From positions 62,001 through 126,000 of the forward strand of contig OX638379.1 of the NCBI GenBank assembly GCA_951813605.1: a DNA stretch of 64,000 nt, read 5' to 3'. This document shows positions 1 through 9,554 of this stretch, piece after piece (within the stretch, counting starts at the first letter, position 1; the number at the start of each line of letters is the position of its first letter). The position numbers and the translations under genes are program-made. Source of the stretch: an uncultured Bryobacterales bacterium. Its GTDB lineage: Bacteria; Acidobacteriota; Terriglobia; Bryobacterales; UBA6623. Under the pieces are notes generated by a model. The model worked only from the letters and a program-made list of their open reading frames with translations, was not told where the DNA came from and did not search any database.

Positions 1-2
1 AA

Positions 3-1238
3 GGCCAAGGCGGCGGCGGGAACACCCGCAGCGGTACAGGCGGTACAAGCGGGGCGGGTGGCCAGCAAGGCGGCACGCAGGGCGGGCAGACCCAATCCCA
101 GGGCAATTACGGGAACACCAACCGACAGAGTGATCCTTTCGGCACCCGGAGCCAGGACCCGTATGCCAACCAGATGCGGCCCTTGTACCTGAACGGCCGC
201 GTCGTTACCTCCGACGGCCTGCCGCCGGCCGAGCCAGTGGTCATCCAACGGGTATGCATCGGAACCAACTACCCGGAGGGTTACACCGACACCAAGGGGC
301 GATTCAGTTTCCAGGTGGGCGGCGACCTTTCGATGCTTACTACCGACGCCAGCGTGTCCGGGGCTCGTGTAGGTCAAGGGGGGCTGATGAGCGGCGGCAC
401 GTACACCAACGACGGAGTTCGCCAGGTCGGCTTGGGGCGCTACGACCTTAGCTCCTGCGTGCTGCGCGCCGAACTTTCCGGATACCGCTCCGACGACGTC
501 CAGCTGGGCATGTACAGCACGATGGGCAAGAACGATGTCGGGATCATTGTGCTGCACCGGCTTGACGGCTTGGTGGGCGACGTGGTTAGCGCGTTGACGC
601 TACAAGCTCCGAAGAGCGCGCAGAAGGCCTACCAGACGGGGCTGCGCGAGCTGAGGAAAAAGAATCCGAACTACACGAAAGCGATCGGCCAATTCGACAA
701 GGCGGTCAGGCAGTTTCCGCGATTCGCCGCCGCGTGGGCGGCTATGGGGGACGCCAGGCTCAGCATCCAGGACGATGCCGGCGCCAAGCAAGCCTATTCG
801 GAGTCGGTGAAGCACGACCCGAAGTACCTGAAGCCTTACGAACCGCTAATCCGCATCGCTGTCGACCAGAGCGATTGGGAGGGGATGGAGTCGATAGGCA
901 GCGCTTACTTGGAGTTGAACCCGAATTCCACCAACGTGCGCTTCCTGACCGCCGTGGCCGCTTTGAACAGCGGGCAGCACGAGAAGGCTGAGGAAATGGT
1001 GCTCGCCATGCGTGCGGGCGAAAGTGGCGATCGCTTCCCGCAAAGCTACCAGATCATGGGCATGGTCCACGAGCGGCGCGCGGACTTCGAAAAGGCGGCT
1101 GAACAGTACCGTGCCTTCGTCCAGTCGACCGCGGAACCGGAATCTCAAAACGTGCAGCAGGTGCAGCGCAAGCTTCACGAATGGGAGATGCTGGGCGTAA
1201 TTCAGAAAGCGTCGGACCAGACCTCCGCAAATCGGTAG
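3..1238 (+). CDS. TPR-repeat protein with N-terminal carboxypeptidase-regulatory-like domain (5' partial)
   Basis: The reading frame is open from the left window edge, so the true start lies outside; the internal ATG at 174 is probably not the start. The first 57 or so codons encode a Gly/Gln/Thr/Asn-rich low-complexity linker. A beta-sandwich 'carboxypeptidase regulatory-like' segment follows (YTDTKGRFSFQV, then LRAELSGYRSDDVQLG). The C-terminal half holds tetratricopeptide-like helical pairs (YTKAIGQFDKAVRQFPRFAAAW, KQAYSESVKHDPKYLKPYEP, FEKAAEQYRAF). Such proteins are common in Acidobacteriota and are usually exported or envelope-associated; the partner is unknown. The frame ends in TAG just before a short hairpin. 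The domain calls are from pattern recognition, and the function is unassigned. Confidence 0.75.
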   Translation, partial: GQGGGGNTRSGTGGTSGAGGQQGGTQGGQTQSQGNYGNTNRQSDPFGTRSQDPYANQMRPLYLNGRVVTSDGLPPAEPVVIQRVCIGTNYPEGYTDTKGRFSFQVGGDLSMLTTDASVSGARVGQGGLMSGGTYTNDGVRQVGLGRYDLSSCVLRAELSGYRSDDVQLGMYSTMGKNDVGIIVLHRLDGLVGDVVSALTLQAPKSAQKAYQTGLRELRKKNPNYTKAIGQFDKAVRQFPRFAAAWAAMGDARLSIQDDAGAKQAYSESVKHDPKYLKPYEPLIRIAVDQSDWEGMESIGSAYLELNPNSTNVRFLTAVAALNSGQHEKAEEMVLAMRAGESGDRFPQSYQIMGMVHERRADFEKAAEQYRAFVQSTAEPESQNVQQVQRKLHEWEMLGVIQKASDQTSANR

Positions 1239-1252
1239 CCCCCGGGGCCTGC

Positions 1253-1268
1253 TGCTGCGGCTGCAGCA
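1253..1268. terminator. Possible hairpin between convergent genes
   Basis: A perfect 6-bp stem TGCTGC/GCAGCA with loop GGCT lies between the stops of two convergent genes. It has no T-tract, so it is at best a weak or factor-assisted terminator. Confidence 0.25.
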
Positions 1269-1296
1269 ATCGGGCAGATCCATTGCGGGGATCCCG

Positions 1297-2838
1297 TCAT
1301 GCTTCCGCCCGGACCCATCCGTGGGCTGCGTTGTCCGGCTCCAAGCCCCTTTGCAGGTACGCTGCCTTGATCTTGCCGAGGGAGTCTTTGCGGATCGCCT
1401 TGCGGGCGCGTGTCGGATCCACCCCGTAGAGCTTGGCTGCGTTGAGGCCGAAAATCTTCGCCTTGTCCTCCCGCGTGATCTTCGCGTATCCGAACTTCTC
1501 GCAGATTTCGTCGGTGATCTGGAAGCGCTTGAAGGCGTCGATGCACCATTGCGGTGATCCCCACCACAGACAGTCCGTGCCCCAGAGAACCTTGTCGGCG
1601 CCGTAGTGCTTGATGTTCTTGCCCATGAGGTGCATGCACATGACCGGGTGCGCGATTGCGAGAGTACCGAACGCGCTCCCGATCTCGCAGTAAACGTTGT
1701 TCATGCCGGGATTGCGTTGCTTGATGCCCATGAGGATTTCGTGCCACGCAAAGTCCCCTGTGGTCGGGTCGAAGAAGGAGGGATCCTCGAAAGCAGGCTC
1801 GGTCGGGCCGTGCTTGAGGGCCGAGTGGTAGACGATGAACGTGAAGTCGGTGTTCTGGAGAGCGGCCTGTTCCACATCTTTCGGATTGGCAAGATGGCCA
1901 AAGCGTCGCGACTGCGCGGCATAGCCCTTGTGCACGCTGACGGTGGTCTGGCCAAGCTCCCGGGCCACATCGTAGAAGTAGGCAGACCAGTCGTCGTCGA
2001 GCTGGAATCCGCGGCCCGAGCGGGCGGGATCGAAATGGCAGTACAGCTTCCATGACGAATTCCGGTATTCCTGTACCTCGCGAGTCATCTGCTCCTTGAG
2101 CGCCACGCGATCCTGCCTGCCCGTGGCTCTGTCCCAGTAATGGTTTGGCGCGCAGTTGCTCTGGGACAGCGCGCGCTGTCCGCCCGCGATAGCGTTGATT
2201 TCGTCACGGCGGGCTGCCATCAGCCAGCTTGGCAGGATGCCTCCGCCGCGCACGGTCATCGGATCCACCGCCTCGCGGCCCGCCGCAAGCGCAGCGAGTG
2301 CCGCCCTTTCCTCGCTAGGGCTCTTTTCCCGTCCAGGAACACCCGAGATGACGAGCATGTCGGTTTCCGAATCGAGGTACATCTCCTTGAAGAAGGTGTT
2401 GAAGCTGTATGCGTCCGCGTCGTTGGAGAGGTTGAACCCCATGTTGCGCATGAACTCCGATTCCCGAAAGCTCAGCTCGTAGCCATTGGTGAAGTGCGCT
2501 TGCACGTCGAATACGAAGTACTCGCCTCGCGGCCATTTCTCCTCGTAAGCAGCCGGCTCGAACAGCTCTTCGGGGTCGACGTCCCAGAAGCGCTGGCCAT
2601 ACACCTCGTTCGAGGCCCAGAAAGCGGTTGCCAAGCCCATCGTGGTGCGCATGAAAGACCGCCGGTCCAGGCCCGTGCGCTTGGCGTTCTCGGAGGCGAG
2701 CTCGCCGAGGCGATGCTCCCACTGCGCTTGAACGCAGTTTTGCGGCCTGGGCCAAATCTCCTCGTTGGAAACCACCTGGGTGGGGATCGGGGAATCCACT
2801 CCCTTCGCACGGTCGCGCTGCCACTTGGGAACCCACAT
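1297..2838 (-). CDS. Amidohydrolase family (amidohydrolase_2) protein with internal Tat-like motif
   Basis: About 513 aa from the ATG at 2838 (MWVPKWQRD); a longer frame to 2916 adds a basic, unlikely N-terminus. The fold is recognised from the strand-1 motif FVFDVQAHF, an internal VHKGYA, and the C-terminal signature [12 protein letters not shown] followed by [13 protein letters not shown], typical of amidohydrolase_2 TIM barrels (decarboxylases and lactonases related to ACMSD). The first metal-binding His of the usual HxH is Gln here (QAH), so metal binding may be altered. A twin-Arg-like RRSFMR followed by a hydrophobic stretch sits near residue 60 instead of at the N-terminus, which could mean a later start or a relic. 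It is divergent from fabH. The substrate is unknown. Confidence 0.8.
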   Translation of the reverse strand: MWVPKWQRDRAKGVDSPIPTQVVSNEEIWPRPQNCVQAQWEHRLGELASENAKRTGLDRRSFMRTTMGLATAFWASNEVYGQRFWDVDPEELFEPAAYEEKWPRGEYFVFDVQAHFTNGYELSFRESEFMRNMGFNLSNDADAYSFNTFFKEMYLDSETDMLVISGVPGREKSPSEERAALAALAAGREAVDPMTVRGGGILPSWLMAARRDEINAIAGGQRALSQSNCAPNHYWDRATGRQDRVALKEQMTREVQEYRNSSWKLYCHFDPARSGRGFQLDDDWSAYFYDVARELGQTTVSVHKGYAAQSRRFGHLANPKDVEQAALQNTDFTFIVYHSALKHGPTEPAFEDPSFFDPTTGDFAWHEILMGIKQRNPGMNNVYCEIGSAFGTLAIAHPVMCMHLMGKNIKHYGADKVLWGTDCLWWGSPQWCIDAFKRFQITDEICEKFGYAKITREDKAKIFGLNAAKLYGVDPTRARKAIRKDSLGKIKAAYLQRGLEPDNAAHGWVRAEA

Positions 2839-2960
2839 GGAATCACTGCCCGCTCGGCGCCTATTGCTCCCGCACCAGCGATTCACTCGCCGATGAGGGC
2901 CAGGAGCCGGGTGCAAGTATCATAGTAATCTCGGTCTGAAAGCGCTTTGCCCCGACTGGA

Positions 2961-3971
2961 GTGTCCAAGTTGCCGCCTTTTTCACCCCGCGCCAAGATTT
3001 CCGGCGTCGGCTGCTATGTGCCCCCGAAGATCCTCAGCAATAAGGATCTCGAGCGAATTGTAGAAACCAGCGAAGATTGGATTCTGACCCGTACAGGGAT
3101 CGAGAAGCGCCACATTGCGGACGACGGAGTTGCTACCTCTGACCTGGCCACCGAGGCGGCACGCGAGTTGCTAGCCAAGACCGGGGTTGCCCCCGATCAA
3201 GTCGAGGCAATCGTTGTGTGCACGGTCACGCCGGACATGTTCTTCCCGTCGACGGCCTGCTTGGTCCAGGACAGGATCGGAGCCAAGGGGGCATGGGGCT
3301 TTGACTTGGTGGCGGCCTGCTCCGGCCTGCTGTACGGGCTCTCCACCGCGTCGCATTTCGTCGCGTCGGGAAGCCACAAGCGAGTGTTGGTGATCGGCGC
3401 CGACACCATGTCTCGAATCATCGATTACCAGGACCGGGCGACTTGCGTGCTCTTCGGAGACGGGGCTGGGGCGTTCCTGCTCGAGCCGGCCGCTGATGGC
3501 GACGGGGGCCTGATCGATTTCATCAACGAGGTGAACGGAGCTGGGGGGAAATACCTTCGGATGCCCGCCGGCGGCAGCGCCCAGCCGGCAACCCGCGAGA
3601 CTGTCGACGCGCGCCTGCACTACGTTCATCAGGACGGACGGCAAGTCTACCGTTACGCGGTAAGCAAAATGTACGAGCTGTGCGCCACCGTGCTCAAGCG
3701 GAACGGCTACGGACCCGAGGACGTCGATCTAATGATTCCCCACCAGGCCAACCGGCGCATCATCGTCGCCGTGGCCAACCGCTTGGGGCTGCCATTGGAA
3801 AAGGCGATGATCAATATCGACCAGTATGGCAATACGACCGGCGGCACGATTCCGCTTGCGACAAGGGATGCGATCGATACTGGCCGGCTCAAGAAGGGCG
3901 ACCTAGTCCTCCTGGCAGCGGTGGGTGCCGGGTTCACCGCCGGCGTTTCCCTTTGGCGATGGAGCTTCTAG
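2961..3971 (+). CDS. fabH: 3-oxoacyl-ACP synthase III (KAS III)
   Basis: 336 aa with a GTG start. It condenses acetyl-CoA with malonyl-ACP to initiate type II fatty acid synthesis in the cytoplasm. The thiolase-fold catalytic triad is visible: Cys120 in VAACSGLLYG, His261 in IPHQANRR and Asn291 in YGNTTGG. The length is normal. It stands alone, not in a fab cluster; the matching enoyl reductase in this window is fabV about 34 kb away. FabH paralogues with other acyl primers exist, so acetyl-CoA specificity is an assumption. Confidence 0.93.
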   Translation: MSKLPPFSPRAKISGVGCYVPPKILSNKDLERIVETSEDWILTRTGIEKRHIADDGVATSDLATEAARELLAKTGVAPDQVEAIVVCTVTPDMFFPSTACLVQDRIGAKGAWGFDLVAACSGLLYGLSTASHFVASGSHKRVLVIGADTMSRIIDYQDRATCVLFGDGAGAFLLEPAADGDGGLIDFINEVNGAGGKYLRMPAGGSAQPATRETVDARLHYVHQDGRQVYRYAVSKMYELCATVLKRNGYGPEDVDLMIPHQANRRIIVAVANRLGLPLEKAMINIDQYGNTTGGTIPLATRDAIDTGRLKKGDLVLLAAVGAGFTAGVSLWRWSF

Positions 3972-4328
3972 TCGGCTCGTCGCTGCCAACGGTGCCCACG
4001 GCGCTTCACGGAGTGCGGGCCGAGCGGAATCTAAGGCGCTCGAACCATAGTTGACCTTTGGTTGTCATCGGCCGCAGAGCCGATCCATTGGTGCTCGCAC
4101 CACAGCGCGACACAAGGTGTCAAGGTTGACGCGCGCATCTCGTAGGCTCGGTCCAAGTCCTCGGCGCATCCGAAGAATATTGCGCATCGGCGATCGACCA
4201 TTGAGAGGCTGCCCTGCCTGCGTTCGAGACACTCGAGGAGAACGCAATCGACGGGAATTCCACCGCCTTCCCATCGCCGATGGAGTCCGTGTTAGCTGCG
4301 ATCGATGTTGTGCAATGCTGAGGGAACC
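3972..4328. other. Intergenic region, no gene recognised
   Basis: About 350 bp between fabH and a small zinc-ribbon gene. Short open frames here have no recognisable composition or motif. I see no RNA gene or clear promoter. Confidence 0.4.
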
Positions 4329-4496
4329 GTGCTTGACATCGTGATTCTGGTCGGGTTTTTCCTGTTGATCCTCGGCAGCGGAGTCATCGCGACAAACTTC
4401 TACTGCCGGATCGCGTACAACTGGTGCGAATCGTGCGGAAGCATGAACGCCAAGCGCCGTCGTGAATGTCGCAAATGCGGAACGAGTTTGCCCTGA
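4329..4496 (+). CDS. Small membrane-anchored zinc-ribbon protein
   Basis: 55 aa from the GTG at 4329, chosen because GAGGGA lies just upstream; an in-frame ATG at 4305 would cover that ribosome site. One N-terminal transmembrane helix (IVILVGFFLLILGSGVIA) is followed by a short cytoplasmic zinc ribbon with two CxxC knuckles (CESCGS and CRKCGT) in a basic tail. No known function. It lies directly upstream of the Rrf2 regulator promoter region. Confidence 0.55.
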   Translation: MLDIVILVGFFLLILGSGVIATNFYCRIAYNWCESCGSMNAKRRRECRKCGTSLP

Positions 4497-4518
4497 GGCG
4501 TCGTTGCCCCGGGCATTA

Positions 4519-4545
4519 CCCTAATCTCTAGTAGGATAGTAGGGA
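4519..4545 (+). promoter_or_regulatory. Putative promoter/operator of the Rrf2-cysK pair
   Basis: An AT-richer 27-bp stretch immediately before the Rrf2 start contains CCCTA-N16-TAGGG arms (4519-4544) around an imperfect palindrome of form CTAnnCTnnnnnAGnnTAG (4521-4539), and a TAGGAT that could serve as -10. Its position suits autoregulation by the encoded Rrf2 protein. Visible symmetry only; binding is inferred. Confidence 0.35.
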
Positions 4546-4551
4546 TTCGCC

Positions 4552-4983
4552 ATGGACGTTTCCGTCAAAGGGGAATATGCCCTTCGGGCAGTCTTCGAAT
4601 TGTCTCGCCACGGCAATCCGGAACCCGTGAAAATCGCCCGGATCGCCAAGAGCCAGAAGATTCCGCAGAAGTTCCTCGAGATGATTCTCGCGCAGCTCAA
4701 GCAAGGGGGCTACCTCGGTTCGCGGCGAGGGGCGGAAGGCGGGTATTTCCTGGCCCGCCCGGCGGACCAGATCACGGTCGGGGATATCCTGCGCCAGATC
4801 GACGGCCCGTTTCAGCCGTCAAATCGCCCGTTCGAGGACGAGCCGCAAGACTCCCCGTTTCCAGAGATGTGGCATCGCGTGGAGCGAGCGCTCTCCTGCG
4901 TGGTTGATCGCACTACATTCGCGGATCTCGTCGAACGCTGGAAGCAAAAGCGTGCCAAGCGTGTGCTCAACTGGCAGATCTAG
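4552..4983 (+). CDS. Rrf2-family transcriptional regulator, CymR-like
   Basis: 143 aa with the Rrf2 winged helix: SVKGEYALRAVFEL, the recognition-helix segment KIPQKFLEMILAQL, and the wing SRRGAEGGYFLARP, then ITVGDILRQIDGP. The three-Cys cluster of Fe-S sensors such as IscR is absent; only one Cys remains (ALSCVVD). That, and cysK starting 2 nt after its stop, fits the CymR-type role of sensing cysteine status through the cysteine synthase rather than Fe-S sensing. The role is inferred from context. Confidence 0.85.
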   Translation: MDVSVKGEYALRAVFELSRHGNPEPVKIARIAKSQKIPQKFLEMILAQLKQGGYLGSRRGAEGGYFLARPADQITVGDILRQIDGPFQPSNRPFEDEPQDSPFPEMWHRVERALSCVVDRTTFADLVERWKQKRAKRVLNWQI

Positions 4984-4985
4984 GC

Positions 4986-5942
4986 ATGGCGCAAGTTTTC
5001 TCCGACAATTCACTCGCGATTGGCCGCACGCCGCTCGTGCAAATGAATCGCATTGCAGCGGACGGCAAGGCGACCGTGCTCGGCAAGGTCGAGGCGCGCA
5101 ACCCCGCGTACTCGGTGAAATGCCGCATAGGAGCCTCGATGATTTGGGACGCCGAACGGCGCGGGGTGCTCAAGCCCGGTATGGAACTTGTCGAGCCCAC
5201 CAGCGGCAACACCGGTATCGCACTGGCGTTTGTGGCTGCGGCGCGCGGCTACAAGCTGATGATCGCCATGCCGTCCAATTACAGCGTCGAGCGGCGGCGC
5301 GTTCTCAAGCTGCTAGGTGCGGACCTTGAGCTGACTCCCGAAGACGAGGGCATGTACGGTGCCGTCGAGCGCGCCCGAGAACTGGTCAGGGACAACCCGG
5401 GTCGGTTCGTGATGCTGCAGCAATTCCAGAATCCGGCCAACCCGCGCATCCACTACGAGACGACAGGCCCGGAGATCTGGGACGACACCGGAGGGGATGT
5501 CGATGTCCTCGTCTCGGGAATTGGAACCGGTGGCACCATCAGCGGCATCGCGAGCTATTTCAAGCACGGACGCAACAAGCCGATCGTCAGCGTAGGTGTC
5601 GAGCCCGAATGCAGCCCCGTGATTCAGCAGCATTTGGCCGGACGGGAACTCCAGCCGGGGATCACCGCTATCCAGGGGATCGGGGCAGGCTTCATTCCTG
5701 ACACACTGGATTTAGACGTTGTCGATCGGATCGAGAGCGTCTCTGACGAGGAAGCAATCGAATACGCCCAGCGCCTCGCTCGCGAGGAAGGTCTGCTAAG
5801 CGGCATTTCGTGCGGGGCGGCTGCGGCCGTAGCCTGCCGTCTCGCTCGCGACCCCGAGTTCGAGGGCAAGACAATCGTGACAATCCTTCCGGACGCGGGC
5901 GAGCGCTACCTCACCAGCCCGCTGTTCAGCGGGATCGGCTGA
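4986..5942 (+). CDS. cysK: Cysteine synthase (O-acetylserine sulfhydrylase A)
   Basis: 318 aa, PLP fold type II. It converts O-acetylserine and sulfide to cysteine in the cytoplasm. Visible are the Schiff-base Lys45 (NPAYSVKCRIG), the substrate loop PTSGNTGIAL, the phosphate-binding GIGTGGTISG, and the terminal region ILPDAGERYLTSPLF. The length is typical. It starts with ATG 2 nt after the Rrf2 stop, so the two are almost certainly cotranscribed and coordinately regulated. A cystathionine-beta-synthase-like activity is less likely at this length and with these motifs. Confidence 0.94.
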   Translation: MAQVFSDNSLAIGRTPLVQMNRIAADGKATVLGKVEARNPAYSVKCRIGASMIWDAERRGVLKPGMELVEPTSGNTGIALAFVAAARGYKLMIAMPSNYSVERRRVLKLLGADLELTPEDEGMYGAVERARELVRDNPGRFVMLQQFQNPANPRIHYETTGPEIWDDTGGDVDVLVSGIGTGGTISGIASYFKHGRNKPIVSVGVEPECSPVIQQHLAGRELQPGITAIQGIGAGFIPDTLDLDVVDRIESVSDEEAIEYAQRLAREEGLLSGISCGAAAAVACRLARDPEFEGKTIVTILPDAGERYLTSPLFSGIG

Positions 5943-5968
5943 TATTGCGCGGTGGCTAGGGACCGAGG

Positions 5969-6874
5969 ATGAATCTGGTCCAGATCCACGGCACGGACCC
6001 GGCGCGACGCTTGTCACGCCTCCCGTCGTGGCTGCGCAAGTCGGACACTAATTTTCGCGCTCTTCACGACCTCAAGGTGGACTTGCGGCGACGCGGCCTG
6101 CACACGGTCTGCGAATCGGCTCGCTGCCCGAATATCCACGAGTGCTTCGCTCGGAAAGCCGCGACCTTCATGATCCTTGGCAACGTGTGCACGCGCACCT
6201 GCGGGTTTTGCGCGGTGCCGCAGGGCGTCCCCGGCAGCTTGCAGCGCCAAGAGCCGGAGCATGTGGCCGCCATGGCCCAGCGCATGGCCCTCCGGCACGT
6301 AGTGATCACGAGCGTGAATCGAGACGACTTGCCTGACGGAGGGTCCGCCCACTTCGCGGCAACAGTTCGTGCTGTCAAGCGCGCGCTCCCAATCGCGCGC
6401 GTGGAAGTGCTCGTTCCGGACTTCCTGGGGGATCTTGACGCCGTTGCCCGAGTCCTCGATTCCGGTTGCGATGTCTTCAACCACAATGTGGAGACAGTCG
6501 AGCGCCTCTACCCGCGCGTCCGTCCGCAGGCCGGGTACGGGCGGTCGCTTGGAGTCCTGAGGTTCGCGCGCATTCGGGCCCCCCACATGCTCACCAAGTC
6601 CGGCCTGATGGCGGGCTTGGGAGAGACTTCGGACGAGGTCAAGTGTCTTCTTCGCGACCTTCGATCAGTCGACACGGACATCGCCACGATAGGGCAGTAC
6701 TTGCAGCCTAGGAGACGCCGGCTCCGCGTTGAGGAGTACGTGCGCCCCGAAGTATTTGAACGCTATCGCGAATACGGCGAGTCGATAGGGTTCCGCGCTG
6801 TCTTCAGCGGTCCTCTAGTGCGGAGTTCCTATATGGCGGAATCCGTCGAAGCGCAGGCTCTGAGCCGTCCATGA
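5969..6874 (+). CDS. lipA: Lipoyl synthase
   Basis: 301 aa radical-SAM enzyme inserting two sulfurs into protein-bound octanoyl groups. Both clusters are visible: the auxiliary Cx4Cx5C (Cys48, 53, 59 in CESARCPNIHEC) and the radical-SAM CxxxCxxC (Cys74, 78, 81 in CTRTCGFC). The C-terminal RSSY serine that ligates the auxiliary cluster is present (LVRSSYMAE). The stop overlaps the lnt start as ATGA, so translation is probably coupled. No lipB is seen in the window. Confidence 0.95.
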   Translation: MNLVQIHGTDPARRLSRLPSWLRKSDTNFRALHDLKVDLRRRGLHTVCESARCPNIHECFARKAATFMILGNVCTRTCGFCAVPQGVPGSLQRQEPEHVAAMAQRMALRHVVITSVNRDDLPDGGSAHFAATVRAVKRALPIARVEVLVPDFLGDLDAVARVLDSGCDVFNHNVETVERLYPRVRPQAGYGRSLGVLRFARIRAPHMLTKSGLMAGLGETSDEVKCLLRDLRSVDTDIATIGQYLQPRRRRLRVEEYVRPEVFERYREYGESIGFRAVFSGPLVRSSYMAESVEAQALSRP

Positions 6875-8397
6875 TCCGGGGCGCCCTGCCCACGACCGCC
6901 GCGGCGGCTGCATTTGCCGGGGCAGTGCTTTCCGGGATCGCGCAGGTCCTGGTCTTCCCTCGTTTCTCTTGGGAATGGCTCGCCCCTGTTTGCCTCGTGC
7001 CGCTGCTGCTAGTCCTGCGCGACCTTGACGCGAAGCGGCGCTTCGCGGCTGGCTGGATTTCTGGCGCAGTCTTCTGGGGAGGATCGTGCTACTGGATCTA
7101 TCCGGTGATGCGCGACTACGCGGGGATCACGCCGTTTGTAGCCGGCGTCCTGTTTGCTTTCTTCTTCACCATCATGGCGGCCAGCCCAGGGCTCTTCGCC
7201 CTTGTCGCCGGGCGCTTCTTAGACCGATCTTGGGCCGTGCCCGCCCTGGCAGCGCTTTGGGTCGCGGTCGAAGGCAGCTACCAGTACACACTGTTCCTGT
7301 TCACATGGACGCAACTCGGCAACGCGGCACTCGACTTCCCGTTGCCGCATATCCTGCGACTCGCTCCCTGGACGGGGATCTACGGACCGTCTCTGGTCTT
7401 CGCTCTTGCCAATGCGGCAGTTGCTACGTCGCTCCTACGACTCTCGCTGCGCCCTCTGATCGCGCTCGTGCCAATCGCGGGACTCTTCCTTCTGCCTCAG
7501 TTGCCTCACGACCGGGAGGGCGAGGCGACAGCGAGGCTGGTGCAGCCGAATGTCCACCCCGATCTACTGAAGGCTGGCTGGCTGGCCCAGCACGGAACCG
7601 CCCACCTGGGCAAGATGCTGGAGATGTCGAACGCTCCGCCGACGGGGGACAGCCCCGCGCTGCTCGTGTGGCCGGAGTATCCCGTTTCCGCCTACTACTT
7701 CGATGACCCTGCGTCGAGAGCGTTCTTCGAGCGCGTGGCCCGGGAATCCGGGGCCGCGTTCATCTTCAATACCATTTCGTTCGAGGACGCTGACAGAGAA
7801 CGCCCGCAGAATTCGTCGGTGACGCTTGACCGCAACGGGGCGAAATTGTCTGAATACTCCAAAATGCACTTGGTGCCATTCGGTGAGTTCGTCCCGTGGC
7901 CGTTCCATTACTTCGTGGAGAAGATCACGATGGAGGCAGGAATGTTTCGCCCCGGCAAGCGCATAGCCGTCGCGAGCGTCGATGATCACGGTATCGGGAC
8001 GTTTATTTGCTACGAATCCGTCTACGCGCGCTCGATCCGCGAGTTCACCGTGGCGGGTGCCGAGCTGCTGGTTAACATTTCCAACGACAGTTGGTACGGG
8101 CGCAGCGCCGCCCGCGAGCAGCATCTCCAGATCGCACGCATGAGGGCCGTCGAGAACGGTCGCTGGATCCTCCGGGCCACCAACGATGGCATCACGTCCG
8201 CGATTAGCCCTGCCGGTCGAGTCGAGGCATCGCTGCCGTCATACGTGCAGGACGCGCTCGACGTGCGCTTTGCGTACCTTTCCCACAGGACCCCGTTCGT
8301 TCAATACGGTGAGTGGCTTTGGTGGCTTTGTCTGCTCGGAACGGCCGCTGCGCTAGTTTGGGACGCGGCGTCGGCCCGTCGCGCGGCTTTGCAATAA
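6871..8397 (+). CDS. lnt: Apolipoprotein N-acyltransferase
   Basis: 508 aa inner-membrane enzyme that adds the third acyl chain to lipoproteins, implying a diderm cell. An N-terminal bundle of about six to seven hydrophobic helices is followed by a periplasmic nitrilase domain with the catalytic triad Glu269 (VWPEYPVS), Lys331 (SKMHLVPFGEF) and Cys380 (FICYESV), then a final helix. The start is the ATG inside the lipA stop overlap. The family is unambiguous. Confidence 0.93.
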   Translation: MIRGALPTTAAAAAFAGAVLSGIAQVLVFPRFSWEWLAPVCLVPLLLVLRDLDAKRRFAAGWISGAVFWGGSCYWIYPVMRDYAGITPFVAGVLFAFFFTIMAASPGLFALVAGRFLDRSWAVPALAALWVAVEGSYQYTLFLFTWTQLGNAALDFPLPHILRLAPWTGIYGPSLVFALANAAVATSLLRLSLRPLIALVPIAGLFLLPQLPHDREGEATARLVQPNVHPDLLKAGWLAQHGTAHLGKMLEMSNAPPTGDSPALLVWPEYPVSAYYFDDPASRAFFERVARESGAAFIFNTISFEDADRERPQNSSVTLDRNGAKLSEYSKMHLVPFGEFVPWPFHYFVEKITMEAGMFRPGKRIAVASVDDHGIGTFICYESVYARSIREFTVAGAELLVNISNDSWYGRSAAREQHLQIARMRAVENGRWILRATNDGITSAISPAGRVEASLPSYVQDALDVRFAYLSHRTPFVQYGEWLWWLCLLGTAAALVWDAASARRAALQ

Positions 8398-8419
8398 TGC
8401 GAATAGTTATCTCATAGCC

Positions 8420-9554
8420 ATGATCCTAGACGAGCTACAGCGCGAGTTCGAAGCCCTGCGCACGCGCGCACGCGTGATACGGGGGTATCTTTGACGCCGA
8501 TGACGGCGGTAGGCATCTCGCGGAAATCGAGAAACGAATTGCGGAACCTGCGTTCTGGAACGACGCGTCGCGAAACCAGCCCCTGTTGCGGGAACGCAAG
8601 CGCCTAGCGCGACTTATCGAGACCGACCAGGAGATCGAAGCCGCGGTCTCCGACATTGCGGCCTTTCTTGAGCTTGCCCAGGAGGGCGAGCCGGTCGAGG
8701 AAGAGTGCGGAGCGGAAATCAAGACGCTGTCGGAGCGCTTGGACCAGATCGAAACCGAATCGTTGCTTGCTGGCGAGCATGATCGGTCCAATGCGATCGT
8801 GACTCTGAACGCCGGGGCGGGCGGCACGGAGGCGCAGGACTGGGCGCGGATGCTTCAGCGCATGTACTTGCGCTGGGCGGAACGCCGGCGCTTCAAGAGC
8901 GGGATTTCCGATATGCAGCCCGGAGAGGAAGCCGGCATCAAGTCGGCTTCCATGATTCTGAAAGGCGAGCACGCTTACGGGTTGATGCGGTCGGAGATTG
9001 GCGTGCATCGCTTGGTGCGGATCTCGCCCTTCGACTCCAACGCCAGGCGACACACATCGTTCGCGTCCGTGTTCGTCTACCCCGAGATCGACGACGAGAT
9101 CGACATCGCCATCCGTCCGGACGATCTACGCATCGACACCTACCGCGCGAGCGGAGCTGGGGGCCAGCACGTGAACATGACGGACTCCGCCGTTCGCATC
9201 ACGCACCTTCCGACCAACATCGTCGTCCAATGTCAGAACGAGCGTTCGCAGCACAAGAACAAGGCGACCGCCATGAAGATGCTCCGGGCAAGGCTCTACG
9301 ATCTCGAATTGCGCAAGAAGCGATCCGAGACCGAGAAGATCGAAGCGGCCAAATTGGGGATCGACTTCGGCAGTCAGATCCGCAACTACGTCTTGGCTCC
9401 CTACCGCCTCGTCAAGGACCTGCGCAGCCAGCTCGAATTCGGGAATGTAGACCGCGTGCTCGACGGTGACTTGGACCGTTTCATGCATGCGTACTTGGTG
9501 TACGAGAAGACCGGAAGAACGGTCGCTGATTCACGGAGCCAGACTTCCACTTGA
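8420..9554 (+). CDS. prfB: Peptide chain release factor 2 with programmed +1 frameshift
   Basis: The frame starts at ATG 8420 and reads 24 codons to an in-frame UGA (8492-8494). A +1 shift after CTT continues to 9554, giving about 377 aa. The shift site has the canonical elements: SD-like CGGGGG, TAT, CTT, TGA, C. The joined product matches RF2, with RGYL followed by DADDGG, the SPF tripeptide (RISPFDSNARR) and the GGQ loop (SGAGGQHVNM). RF2 terminates at UGA/UAA, and the shift autoregulates its level. The stretch before 8586 has no ATG in the second frame, so a naive annotation would lose about 55 residues. Confidence 0.95.
8480..8495 (+). promoter_or_regulatory. RF2 programmed +1 frameshift site
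   Basis: CGGGGGTATCTTTGAC: an internal Shine-Dalgarno-like G run three bases before CTT-TGA-C. When RF2 is scarce, the ribosome slips from CTT to TTT and reads GAC. Directly seen and matching the widely conserved prfB arrangement. Confidence 0.93.
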
